Notes under the pieces: generated by a model
What the model was told of the DNA's origin: nothing
Database searches by the model: none
The model's input: the letters and a program-made list of their open reading frames with translations, nothing else
Made by a program: the position numbers and the translations under genes
In this document: one piece after another, positions 36,425-44,090 of the stretch
Layout: each line of letters starts with the position of its first letter
How positions within the stretch are numbered: the stretch's first letter is position 1
NCBI RefSeq assembly: GCF_029637705.1
Contig: NZ_CP121252.1
Location: 930,001-994,000 of the forward strand
DNA from: Citricoccus muralis
GTDB taxonomy: Bacteria; Actinomycetota; Actinomycetes; Actinomycetales; Micrococcaceae
Direction of reading: 5' to 3'
Length of the DNA stretch: 64,000 bases

Positions 36425-37836
36425 TGGCTAACACTCCGCACTTGTCTCCCAAGCCTCGCGTCCTTATTGTCGGCGGCGGTTACGCCGGCCTGACCGTGGC
36501 CCGCAAGCTCCAGAAGCTCGTCAAGGATCGCGGCGGTGTCGTCACCGTCGTCGACCCACGTCCCTACATGACCTACCAGCCCTTCCTTCCGGAGGTCGTT
36601 GGCGGTCACATCGAGGCCCGCCACGCTGTGGTTGACCTGCGCACCCACCTCAAGCACGCCGAAGTCGTGCAAGGCAAGGTCACCCGCGTTTCCCACGAGA
36701 ACCGCACTGCCACCGTTGAAGGTGAAGACGGCGCCGAGTTCGAGATTCCGTACCAGGACGTCGTGATGACCGCCGGTGCGAACACCCGCACCTTCCCGAT
36801 CGAGGGCCTGGCCGAAGCTGGCATCGGTCTCAAGACCATCGAGGAAGCCCTTGCCCTGCGCAACCAGATCCTGGAGCGCATCGAAACCGCAGCCCTGATG
36901 ACCGATCCTGCCCAGCGCGCCCGCGCCCTGACCTTCGTGCTCGTCGGCGGCGGCTTCGCCGGCGTGGAGACCATCGCCGAGATGGAGGAGCTCATCCGCA
37001 CCGCCATCTCCAAGAACACCCGCCTGGCCCAGTCCGATGCCCGCATCGTGCTGGTCGAGGCCATGGGCCGCATCATGCCCGAGGTTAGCGCCGAGCAGGC
37101 CACCGAGGTCGTGGCTCACCTGGAATCCCGCGGTATCGAGGTGCTGCTGAACACCTCGCTGAGCTCTGCCGTGGACAACGAGCTGAAGCTGATCAACATG
37201 ACCGACAAGTCCGACGCCGGCACCTTTTTCGCCGACACCCTCGTCTGGACTGCCGGTGTGGCAGCTTCCGGTCTGGCCCGTCAGACCGACTTCCCGGTGG
37301 AAGAGCGCGGCCGCATCGAGGTCACCCCGACTCTACAGATTGCCGACGGCGCCGGGGGCGTCCTCGAAGGCGCCTGGGGCTGTGGCGACGTCTGTGCCGT
37401 GCCCGACCTCACCGGTGACGGCCCCGGCGGCATGTGCGTCCCCAACGCCCAGCACGCTGGCCGTCAGGCTAAGCAACTCGTGGCCAACCTGCTGGCCGTC
37501 CGGTTCGGCGAGGGCGCCGTGGAAGAGTACTACCACAAGTCCTTGGGCACCGTTGCTGGCATGGGGGTCGGCAAGGGGGTGGGTAACCCGCTGGGCGTGC
37601 AGCTCAAGGGCATCCCGGCCTGGCTGGCGCACCGTGGTTACCACGCTATGGCGCTGCCGATGCTTGAGCGCAAGTCCCGCGTGGTGTCTGGCTGGATCCA
37701 AGAACTGATCTGGGGCGTGGACACCACCCAGGTCAAAAACCTGGAGACCCCGCGCAACGCCTTCCTGGAGGCCGCTGGCGGCGAGCCGGCACTGGGCCGT
37801 TTCGCCAAGCAAGCGAAGCAGCTCACCAGCAAGTAA
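36424..37836 (+). CDS. ndh: Type II NADH:quinone oxidoreductase
   Basis: 470 aa. Two dinucleotide-binding folds: LIVGGGYAGLTVARKLQ for FAD (about 12-28) and TFVLVGGGFAGVETIAEM for NADH (about 172-190), plus the late FAD-contact region GAWGCGDVCAVPD. It transfers electrons from NADH to menaquinone at the inner membrane face without pumping protons. The C-terminal region (LERKSRVVSGWIQELIWG) is amphipathic, as expected for monotopic attachment. Ends at a strong hairpin. Confidence 0.94.
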   Translation: MANTPHLSPKPRVLIVGGGYAGLTVARKLQKLVKDRGGVVTVVDPRPYMTYQPFLPEVVGGHIEARHAVVDLRTHLKHAEVVQGKVTRVSHENRTATVEGEDGAEFEIPYQDVVMTAGANTRTFPIEGLAEAGIGLKTIEEALALRNQILERIETAALMTDPAQRARALTFVLVGGGFAGVETIAEMEELIRTAISKNTRLAQSDARIVLVEAMGRIMPEVSAEQATEVVAHLESRGIEVLLNTSLSSAVDNELKLINMTDKSDAGTFFADTLVWTAGVAASGLARQTDFPVEERGRIEVTPTLQIADGAGGVLEGAWGCGDVCAVPDLTGDGPGGMCVPNAQHAGRQAKQLVANLLAVRFGEGAVEEYYHKSLGTVAGMGVGKGVGNPLGVQLKGIPAWLAHRGYHAMALPMLERKSRVVSGWIQELIWGVDTTQVKNLETPRNAFLEAAGGEPALGRFAKQAKQLTSK

Positions 37837-37846
37837 GGTTCGTTCG

Positions 37847-37883
37847 CTCCGGTCCGGCACCCGTTGCGGGTGCCGGACCGGAG
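37847..37883 (+). terminator. Terminator between ndh and tRNA
   Basis: A perfect 17-bp stem (37847-37863 with 37867-37883) with a TTG loop ends 9 bases before the tRNA. Confidence 0.8.
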
Positions 37884-37891
37884 GCATTCCC

Positions 37892-37965
37892 GCCCCCGTA
37901 GCCCAATTGGCAGAGGCAGGCGACTTAAAATCGCCGTGTTGTGGGTTCGAGTCCCACCGGGGGCA
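37892..37965 (+). tRNA. tRNA with anticodon UAA (Leu) and short variable loop
   Basis: 74 bases. Acceptor GCCCCCG/CGGGGGC, 3-bp D stem GCC/GGC around AATTGGCAGA, anticodon stem GGCGA/TCGCC with loop CTTAAAA (anticodon TAA, reading UUA), a 5-base variable loop GTGTT and T arm GTGGG-TTCGAGT-CCCAC; discriminator A, CCA not encoded. The Leu-like D arm and discriminator fit leucine, but normal tRNA-Leu has a long variable arm. Either a bona fide class I-like Leu isoacceptor or a variant of uncertain charging. Confidence 0.85.
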
Positions 37966-38041
37966 CTCAACAATGTCGGTGCGGGCTTGGTGCCCAGCCG
38001 ATTAATTGCCAGTGATGGTGCTTCAGACGTAGCCTGCCAGC

Positions 38042-38434
38042 ATGAGCGCTCCGAAAATCGTGGTCAAGCGGATCTACGACGACGCTGATCCCACCGACGG
38101 AATCCGCGTCTTGGTGGATCGGCTCTGGCCGCGAGGTGTGAGCAAAGAGCGCGCAGAACTAGATTCGTGGATGAAGCAGGTCGCGCCCAGCCCGGAGCTA
38201 CGTGCCTGGTGGAATCACGACCCCGAGCGTTTTGACGAATTTTCGCAGAAGTACGAGCACGAGCTCAGCGACGATGTACATCAAGAAGAGCTGCAACGGC
38301 TGATCGAACTGGTCCACACCCATGATCGGGTGACCCTGTTATTTGGGGCGAAAGACGAACAAGTCAACCACGCGGTGGTGCTTCAGGAATTTCTCCGCCG
38401 CCATAATGCCAGCGAGCTCGACGATCTGAAATAG
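38042..38434 (+). CDS. DUF488 family protein
   Basis: 130 aa. KRIYDDADPTDGIRVLVDRLWPRGVSKE and the pattern LRAWWNHDPERFDEF are diagnostic for DUF488 (YeaO-like), small cytoplasmic proteins of unknown function. The core normally ends around HAVVLQEFL; the last ten residues are read from DNA that on the other strand resembles the end of the decayed fetB-like gene. Confidence 0.92.
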   Translation: MSAPKIVVKRIYDDADPTDGIRVLVDRLWPRGVSKERAELDSWMKQVAPSPELRAWWNHDPERFDEFSQKYEHELSDDVHQEELQRLIELVHTHDRVTLLFGAKDEQVNHAVVLQEFLRRHNASELDDLK

Positions 38435-38862
38435 TCCGACCTCAACGGGGAGGCACCGCCGAAAATCGCACCAACGAACGCCCCCCGGCAACGTCACCAA
38501 GCCCGTGGTCTTGGTTTGATCCGTGGACGGAATCAGCCCCTCACGGATGGCACCTTGAGCGATATCGAGCGTGGCTTGTCGGGGCGTGGCGCCCAGGGAC
38601 AGCCACCCCTCAACTTCATCCCAGTGATCCAAGACTTCGTGTGCTCGTGATGACCGCGACCAAGAACATCACTGTCAAAGCGACCACCACCCAGCCAGCA
38701 TGGCTGATCACACCGGACAACACCACGCTGATCGCGGCCAGTTGCAAAGTACCCCGCAGCACGGCAGCAACGGTGTGCGACGTCGACGACGTGGAGCACC
38801 AGCACCGTGACGGCGAGCAGAACGACGACGCCGGTCAAGGCGCGCGTCATCTCAGGCGTCAT
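38396..38862 (-). pseudogene. Decayed FetB/UPF0014-type ABC permease
   Basis: Two pieces of an UPF0014 (FetB/YbbM) membrane protein remain. The N-terminal piece starts at 38862 (MTPEMTRALTGVVVLLAVTV) and, after a frameshift near 38770, continues AVLRGTLQLAAISVVLSGVI to a TGA at 38616. The C-terminal piece (38632 to about 38396) reads EVEGWLSLGATPRQA, then EGLIPSTDQTKTTGLVTLPG, then shifts frame at a run of six C (38481-38486) to AFVGAIFGGASP and back at about 38449. The middle of the protein is missing. Its start overlaps the upstream gene in ATGA, so it was once coupled to it. Confidence 0.75.
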
Positions 38863-39500
38863 CGCGCCCGACCACGCACATTCACAGCGGAGGCTTCCGC
38901 GGGTTCGGGATCGGGCCGGTGACGTGGTTCGACATCGAAGAGTGGGATGAAAAACTGGCAGAGCGGGCCGATGGCCAATGCGAAGACGACGGTTCCGATC
39001 CCGAAGACGCCGCCGAGCAGCCAGCCCAAGGTGACCACGATGATTTCTAATCCCGTGCGGACCACCCAGATGGGCTTTCCGGTGACGCGGTGCAGGCCGG
39101 TCATGAGCCCGTCCCGAGGACCTGGACCAAACCGCGCGCCGATGTAGAGTCCGGTGGCCAATCCGACCATCGTCACCCCGGCGATCATCAACAGCACTCG
39201 CACCCAGAGTGCGGACACCTCTGGAATCATCAGCAGTGCGAAATCCGCAGCCGGTCCCACGAGCAGCGCGTTGAGTACCGTGCCCAGGCCGGGCCGCTCC
39301 CGCAACGGAATCCAGCACAGCAACACCACCACGCTGACGAGGATGATGACCATCCCAAAACTTAGTGGAACATGGTTGCTCACCCCGAGAGTGAGGACAT
39401 CCCACGGCGCGGCGCCCAGCATGCTGCGAACCAGCATGGCCAGACCGACCCCATAGAAAAACAAGCCGACCAGCAGCTGGACGACACGACGCAGAACCAT
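38859..39500 (-). CDS. YczE/YitT-like membrane protein
   Basis: 213 aa with five membrane segments. LFFYGVGLAMLVRSMLGAAPWDVLTLGVS and the loop ARFGPGPRDGLMTGLHRVTGKPI are signatures of the YczE family (BCR, YitT-like), of unknown transport or regulatory role. No clear ribosome-binding site. It was the first gene of a two-gene unit whose second gene, the fetB-like permease, is now broken. Confidence 0.85.
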   Translation of the reverse strand: MVLRRVVQLLVGLFFYGVGLAMLVRSMLGAAPWDVLTLGVSNHVPLSFGMVIILVSVVVLLCWIPLRERPGLGTVLNALLVGPAADFALLMIPEVSALWVRVLLMIAGVTMVGLATGLYIGARFGPGPRDGLMTGLHRVTGKPIWVVRTGLEIIVVTLGWLLGGVFGIGTVVFALAIGPLCQFFIPLFDVEPRHRPDPEPAEASAVNVRGRAR

Positions 39501-39585
39501 GGCGTCATCTTATCCAGCCGATTGATCCGCTCCGCGCGATAGGTGATGATCGTCATCAATGAAAGTCGGCAGGGGAGGAGGATAC

Positions 39586-39732
39586 ATGGGAGACCCGGTC
39601 TGCTGGCTCTCGCACGTTTGCCCAGAATGCGGGGCTTTCAACGAGGAGAATTCGGCTCAACCTAGCGCTCATCGGGCGTGCTGGCGCTGCGGTTTCGACC
39701 TCGATGACGAAGGGGATACTACAACCGAATAG
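39586..39732 (+). CDS. 48-aa zinc-ribbon protein
   Basis: Start ATG at 39586 behind a very strong AGGGGAGGAGG site; stop TAG at 39730-39732. Two CxxC pairs (CPECG about residue 12, CWRCG about residue 34) make a compact zinc ribbon, followed by an acidic tail (DLDDEGD). No family name is certain; such tiny ribbons often bind nucleic acid or act as adaptors. The stop is directly adjacent to the end of the convergent GroES-like gene, with no bases between. Confidence 0.7.
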   Translation: MGDPVCWLSHVCPECGAFNEENSAQPSAHRACWRCGFDLDDEGDTTTE

Positions 39733-40092
39733 CTAGAGATACATGCCTGAGGCGTCGGAACTGTCTTCCGGCTCGGCGACCGCATGCAGGTCGCGTTCGC
39801 GGAGCAAGACGTAGGCGCGAGCGTTAAGTTCCACCTCATGCCGCTCTTCTGGGTCGAAGAGCACGCGATCACCCAGCTCGACGTGACGCACTGCCGGACC
39901 CACAGCAACAACCGTGGCCCAACTCAGGCGGTGTCCCATCTGGGCCGTGGCAGGAATCAGGATTCCGGCGGAGGAGCGGCGTTCGGCCGATTCCTTGTCT
40001 TGGTGCACCAAGATCCTGTCGTGCAACATCCGGAGTGGGAGCGCGGTGGCCTGCTGCTCTGTCTCATCAGTGGTCGGCTTCTCTGAAGTCAC
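39733..40092 (-). CDS. GroES-like (Cpn10) protein, not beside groEL
   Basis: 119 aa. LRMLHDRILVHQDKESAERRSSAGILIPATAQ corresponds to the Cpn10 core and mobile loop, and ATVVAVGPAVRHVELGDRVLFDPEERHEVELNARAYVLLRERDLHAV to the rest of the beta barrel. It differs from housekeeping GroES (an extended N-terminus and a C-terminal tail) and has no groEL neighbour, so it may be a specialised co-chaperonin paralogue. Confidence 0.85.
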   Translation of the reverse strand: MTSEKPTTDETEQQATALPLRMLHDRILVHQDKESAERRSSAGILIPATAQMGHRLSWATVVAVGPAVRHVELGDRVLFDPEERHEVELNARAYVLLRERDLHAVAEPEDSSDASGMYL

Positions 40093-40214
40093 CGCCCCAG
40101 TTTACAAACCGTGGATACAGTTTGAGCGACACGACTCCGTCAGGCTCAGAGTGATGGTGGTTAAGCTCTGAACGAGGCAGATGTGATCTCGCGCGCCCCA
40201 GGCCGACAAGCCGG

Positions 40215-40220
40215 TATACT
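40215..40220 (+). promoter_or_regulatory. -10 element before the Bax-inhibitor-like gene
   Basis: TATACT, a near-consensus -10, 43 bases before the ATG at 40263; the -35 region is poor. Confidence 0.5.
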
Positions 40221-40262
40221 CATGATCAGTACGATCGTGCACCGACCTAGAGGAGATGGCGC

Positions 40263-41066
40263 ATGGCCAACCCCGTGTTCAATTCGAACAACTTCCAGTC
40301 TCAGATGCGCGGCGGTCATGCCGTGGACACCTCGCGTGGCGGACCTACCCTGACCGCAGATCAGCTGCAGCAGATGTACAACGAACCTGCTGCCACCGCC
40401 GCCGACACCGGCCGGATGACCTACAATGACGTCATCCTCCGCACCACCGGCACCCTGCTGCTGGTCATCGCCGGCGCTGCTGTTGGTTGGATCACCGCCA
40501 ACCCGATCCTCATGTTCGGCGGCGCCATCGTCGGACTCATCCTCGGTTTGGTCAACGCCTTCAAGCGCGAACCTTCGCCCGCTCTGATCTTGGCTTACGC
40601 CGTCGCGCAGGGTCTGTTCCTGGGAGGACTGTCCCGGGTCTTCGAGATGCAGTGGCCGGGTGTGGCCACGCAGGCGCTGCTGGGCACCCTGTGCGTGTTC
40701 GCCGTGACCCTGGCACTGTTCATGTCCGGCAAGGTGCGCGCCACCCCGAAGGGCATGAAGATCTTCATGGTCCTGATCATCGGTTACGGTCTGTTCTCGC
40801 TGGTAAACCTGGGCCTGAGCATGTTCGGTGTGCTGGATGAGCCCTTCGGTCTGCGCTCCGGCTTCCTGGGCGTTGCCATCGGCCTGCTGGCCATCGGACT
40901 GGCTGCTTACTCGCTGGTGATCGACTTCACCGCCGTGGACGAGGGCGTCAAGAACGGTGCACCGCGCAAGTACTCTTGGTCGGCAGCATTCGGTCTGACA
41001 GTCACCCTGATCTGGCTTTACATTGAGATCCTGCGTCTGATCGCGATTCTGCGCGGAAACGACTGA
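40263..41066 (+). CDS. Bax inhibitor-1/YccA family membrane protein
   Basis: 267 aa. A polar N-terminus (1-55) precedes seven membrane segments. MTYNDVILRTTGTLLLVIAGAAVGW and the late EVLRLI-like YIEILRLIAILRGND, with AVDEGVKNGAPRKYSWSAAFGL, identify the actinobacterial YccA branch (TMBIM superfamily), thought to be calcium-leak channels or FtsH-associated. AGAGGAGA precedes the ATG. Confidence 0.92.
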   Translation: MANPVFNSNNFQSQMRGGHAVDTSRGGPTLTADQLQQMYNEPAATAADTGRMTYNDVILRTTGTLLLVIAGAAVGWITANPILMFGGAIVGLILGLVNAFKREPSPALILAYAVAQGLFLGGLSRVFEMQWPGVATQALLGTLCVFAVTLALFMSGKVRATPKGMKIFMVLIIGYGLFSLVNLGLSMFGVLDEPFGLRSGFLGVAIGLLAIGLAAYSLVIDFTAVDEGVKNGAPRKYSWSAAFGLTVTLIWLYIEILRLIAILRGND

Positions 41067-41093
41067 CCTTTGCAGAAGCCCTTCGGGGCATCT

Positions 41094-41130
41094 CCACCGG
41101 GCGGCACTGTATGACGGTGCCGCCCGGTGG
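41094..41130 (+). terminator. Terminator after the Bax-inhibitor-like gene
   Basis: A perfect 14-bp stem (41094-41107 with 41117-41130) with a 9-base loop, followed by a T-rich stretch. Confidence 0.8.
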
Positions 41131-41214
41131 TGTTTCGTTCTCTTCCCGTAAGGGAATAACCTTAGTGAGGATCCACGGACGCCGTGACGATACGGCACGA
41201 GAGAAGAGTCTGAG

Positions 41215-42552
41215 ATGAACACTGCGGGAGAGCCAGCCGCCGATGGCGGTCGTGTCTACGTTGATGACGAGGCGCCTCTCACCGACGACGAGGTGAAATC
41301 AAGGGTCGCCGCTGATGTGCCCTACGGGCTCACCGTAGCGGCCGCCTGGTCGTGGCGGGTGTTGCTCGTGCTGATCATGGCGGGAGCCGCGGTCTGGCTG
41401 TTCTCCCACGTGTCGATCCTGGTGATCCCGCTGCTCATTGCCGCTCTCTTGGCCACTCTGTTGCACCCCATCCACATGTTCTTGATCCGATGCAAGATCC
41501 CTGCGGTGGTGTCCGCGCTGCTGTGCATCCTGATGCTGATCGGCATCGTGGTCGGACTGATCACCCTGGCCGGCCAGCAACTGGTCGTCGTTTTCTCCGA
41601 CATGAGCGGACGTGTGGTGGAAGGCGTCAACGGGCTGATCGCCTGGGTGCAGACCCTCGGAATCACCACCGACCAGTGGACCTCGGTCCTCGACGACCTC
41701 TTCAACGCGGCACGGAACAACTCCCAGGCGATCCTCTCAGGGGCCCTCGGTTTTGGTACGACGGCGGGCAACATCGCCGCCGGAATGGTGATGGCCCTGT
41801 TCGCCCTCGTGTTCTTCCTGCTCGACGGCAACCGGATCTGGCTGTTCCTCCTGAATTTCGTCCCACGCCGGCACCGCCGGGCCATCGACGGTGCCGGTCG
41901 CGCCGGTTGGACCTCGCTCGGCTCGTACGTGCGCATCCAAATTTTCGTCGCCTTCGTCGATGCGGTCGGTATCGGTTTCGGTGCATACCTCCTCGGGGTG
42001 CCGCTGGCGATGCCGCTGGGTGTGTTGGTCTTCCTGGGTTCCTTCATCCCGATCGTCGGTGCCGTGCTCACCGGTGCGGTCGCCGTCCTGCTCGCTCTGG
42101 TGGCCAATGGGCTCGTCAACGCGCTGCTGATGCTGTTGGTCGTGCTGGCCGTGCAACAGCTGGAATCCAACGTGCTGCAGCCGCTGGTGATGGGCAAAGC
42201 CGTCAGCCTGCACCCGCTCGCCGTCTTCCTCGCCGTGGCCGCCGGTACCTCCGTGCTGGGCCTCGTCGGAGCCGTCTTCGCGGTACCCGTGTTGGCTTTC
42301 GCCAACTCCGCGGTCCGTTACGTGTCGTCTCGTCCCTGGGAAAGAAACGACACGGGTGAGAACAGCACAGAGACCACGTTCAAAGAACGAGCCGCGGCCC
42401 TGGAAGACCGGCTGTTGCCGCAACTACGCCAAGTCCGTAAGCGCGGTCAGCGCTCGGACTCAACCACAGACGCTGAGACGAACACCGACGACGCCGGTAC
42501 CGACGTCACCGGCGACACGTCATCCCATCCATCCTCCAAGGAGCGCTCGTGA
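41215..42552 (+). CDS. AI-2E family transporter (PerM-like)
   Basis: 445 aa. About eight membrane segments between residues 45 and 360, with the family phrases SHVSILVIPLLIAALLATLLHPIH, AYLLGVPLAMPLGVLVFLGSFIPIVGA and QQLESNVLQPLVMGKAVSLHPLAVFLAV. Members export autoinducer-2 or act as Na+/H+ antiporters; function here unknown. The C-terminal 90 residues are hydrophilic and Thr/Asp-rich. The end overlaps ilvA by 4 bases. Confidence 0.9.
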   Translation: MNTAGEPAADGGRVYVDDEAPLTDDEVKSRVAADVPYGLTVAAAWSWRVLLVLIMAGAAVWLFSHVSILVIPLLIAALLATLLHPIHMFLIRCKIPAVVSALLCILMLIGIVVGLITLAGQQLVVVFSDMSGRVVEGVNGLIAWVQTLGITTDQWTSVLDDLFNAARNNSQAILSGALGFGTTAGNIAAGMVMALFALVFFLLDGNRIWLFLLNFVPRRHRRAIDGAGRAGWTSLGSYVRIQIFVAFVDAVGIGFGAYLLGVPLAMPLGVLVFLGSFIPIVGAVLTGAVAVLLALVANGLVNALLMLLVVLAVQQLESNVLQPLVMGKAVSLHPLAVFLAVAAGTSVLGLVGAVFAVPVLAFANSAVRYVSSRPWERNDTGENSTETTFKERAAALEDRLLPQLRQVRKRGQRSDSTTDAETNTDDAGTDVTGDTSSHPSSKERS

Positions 42553-43808
42553 CCGAAGATTCCGTGATCAGCCATCTGCCCGTGCAGTTCGAGCAGATTG
42601 AAGCCGCTCGAGCGGCGCTGGAGGGTGTGGTGTTATCCACGCCCATGGATCACTCACGAGCCCTCGGTCGCTCTGTCGGCGCCACCGTGCACCTGAAATG
42701 CGAGAACCTGCAGCGTGCCGGTTCCTTCAAGGTCCGTGGCGCCTACGTGCATATGGCCTCGCTCACGGAAGAAGAGCGGGCACGCGGCGTGGTGGCTGCC
42801 TCCGCTGGTAACCACGCTCAGGGTGTGGCCCTGGCCGCCAAACGCCTCGGCATCAAGGCCACCATCTTCATGCCCCAGGGCGTAGCCCTGCCCAAACTGC
42901 AGGCTACCCAGGACCACGGGGCCGTCGTGAGGCTCCACGGCAACAACGTCGATGAGGCGCTGGCTGAGGCCCAGCGCTATGCCGAGGACTCGGGGGCGGT
43001 GTTCATCCACCCTTTCGACAACCCGCACGTGGTGGCCGGTCAGGGCACCATCGGCTTGGAGATCCTCGAGCAGCAGCCCGACGTCGACACCATCGTGATG
43101 GGCATTGGCGGCGGTGGTCTCCTGGCCGGTGTGGCTGTGGCCGTGAAGGAAATGGCGCGCCGACAGGGCCGCACCATCAACATCATCGGCGTTCAGGCGG
43201 CTAACGCGGCAGCGTACCCGCCCTCCCTAGCCGCCGATGCCGTCGTTCCATTATCCAATGTCTCCACGATTGCCGACGGCATCGCCGTGGGTCGGCCGGG
43301 GCAGATCCCCTTCCAGATCATCAAGGAACTTGTCGACGGCGTGGTGACGGTCACCGAAGAGGAGATCGCCAACGCTCTGGTGTTCCTGCTGGAGCGCTCC
43401 AAGATGGTGGTGGAACCCGCAGGAGCTGTTGGCGTGGCCGCGTTGTTGGCCGGCAAGCTGGACGAACTGGGTATCTCCTCGACTTCCACCGTGGCCGTGC
43501 TCTCGGGCGGCAATATCGACCCGATGCTGATGCTCAAAGTCATCCAGTCCGGTCTGGCGGCTGCAGGGCGTTTCCTGACCGTACGAATCGCACTGCGTGA
43601 CCGTCCCGGAGAGCTGATGACGATTTCGCGCATCATCGCGGAGACCGAAGCCAACGTCACTCGTGTGGATCACTCCCGTATCGGCGACACCCTGGGCCTG
43701 GGGGACGTGCACATCACGATCGACATGGAGACCCGCGGTCGCGATCACTCCGAGGAAGTGCTCGGTCGGTTGCGTGCGGCCGGATACCAACCGATCAAAC
43801 AGAACTAG
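42549..43808 (+). CDS. ilvA: Threonine ammonia-lyase (biosynthetic type with ACT domain)
   Basis: 419 aa. The PLP lysine lies in ENLQRAGSFKVRGAY (about residue 58), the phosphate loop is GIGGGGLLAG, and a C-terminal ACT domain (about 335-415, VRIALRDRPGELMTISRIIAE) is present. It makes 2-oxobutyrate from threonine. The single ACT domain and length resemble the TdcB/IlvA short form. The GTG start overlaps the transporter stop; AAGGAG precedes it. Confidence 0.93.
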   Translation: MTEDSVISHLPVQFEQIEAARAALEGVVLSTPMDHSRALGRSVGATVHLKCENLQRAGSFKVRGAYVHMASLTEEERARGVVAASAGNHAQGVALAAKRLGIKATIFMPQGVALPKLQATQDHGAVVRLHGNNVDEALAEAQRYAEDSGAVFIHPFDNPHVVAGQGTIGLEILEQQPDVDTIVMGIGGGGLLAGVAVAVKEMARRQGRTINIIGVQAANAAAYPPSLAADAVVPLSNVSTIADGIAVGRPGQIPFQIIKELVDGVVTVTEEEIANALVFLLERSKMVVEPAGAVGVAALLAGKLDELGISSTSTVAVLSGGNIDPMLMLKVIQSGLAAAGRFLTVRIALRDRPGELMTISRIIAETEANVTRVDHSRIGDTLGLGDVHITIDMETRGRDHSEEVLGRLRAAGYQPIKQN

Positions 43809-43820
43809 TCTGACCGGACC

Positions 43821-43841
43821 GTACCTGCGCGCGCCAGGTAC
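43821..43841 (+). terminator. Hairpin after ilvA
   Basis: GTACCTG (43821-43827) pairs perfectly with CAGGTAC (43835-43841) across CGCGCGC. Short, so a weak candidate. Confidence 0.45.
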
Positions 43842-43861
43842 TCCAGCTCAGCTAGACGCGT

Positions 43862-44059
43862 TTAGCGTTGCGGATCGGTCGTCACCGTGCCCGCGGAGAG
43901 GTCAACATAGGCCGTGACGATGTCGGCGCCGTCGCCCAACCAGCTGTCAGCGCTATGCTCGATCAGGAGCTGACGGGAGCCGACGGCAAGACTGAGGCGA
44001 GCGAACTGCCCATCTCTCGTGGCACGGAGGGTGCACTCGATCGGCTCGGTGAGGCTGAC
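43862..44059 (-). pseudogene. Gene fragment with in-frame stop, unknown family
   Basis: The 65 codons from 44059 to the stop at 43862 look coding (GC-rich third positions; VSLTEPIECTLRATRDGQF, LLIEHSADSWLGDGADIVTAYVDLSAG) but have no ATG or GTG start, and the frame is closed upstream by TGA at 44060-44062. Before the TGA the frame continues EREDRKITTR. One base change would join the two parts. I read it as the decayed C-terminal remnant of a gene once downstream of the GPP34 gene; family unknown. Confidence 0.4.
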
Positions 44060-44090
44060 TCAGCGCGTCGTGATCTTGCGATCTTCTCGT

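Noticed and set aside
38533-39405. 290-aa minus-strand reading frame
   Set aside because: Its first two-thirds are a shadow of the YczE-like gene in another frame; only its last part touches the fetB-like remnant and is reported there.
43862-44059. Selenocysteine or programmed read-through at the in-frame TGA
   Set aside because: No selenoprotein family features and no SECIS-like structure was recognised; a decayed gene is simpler.
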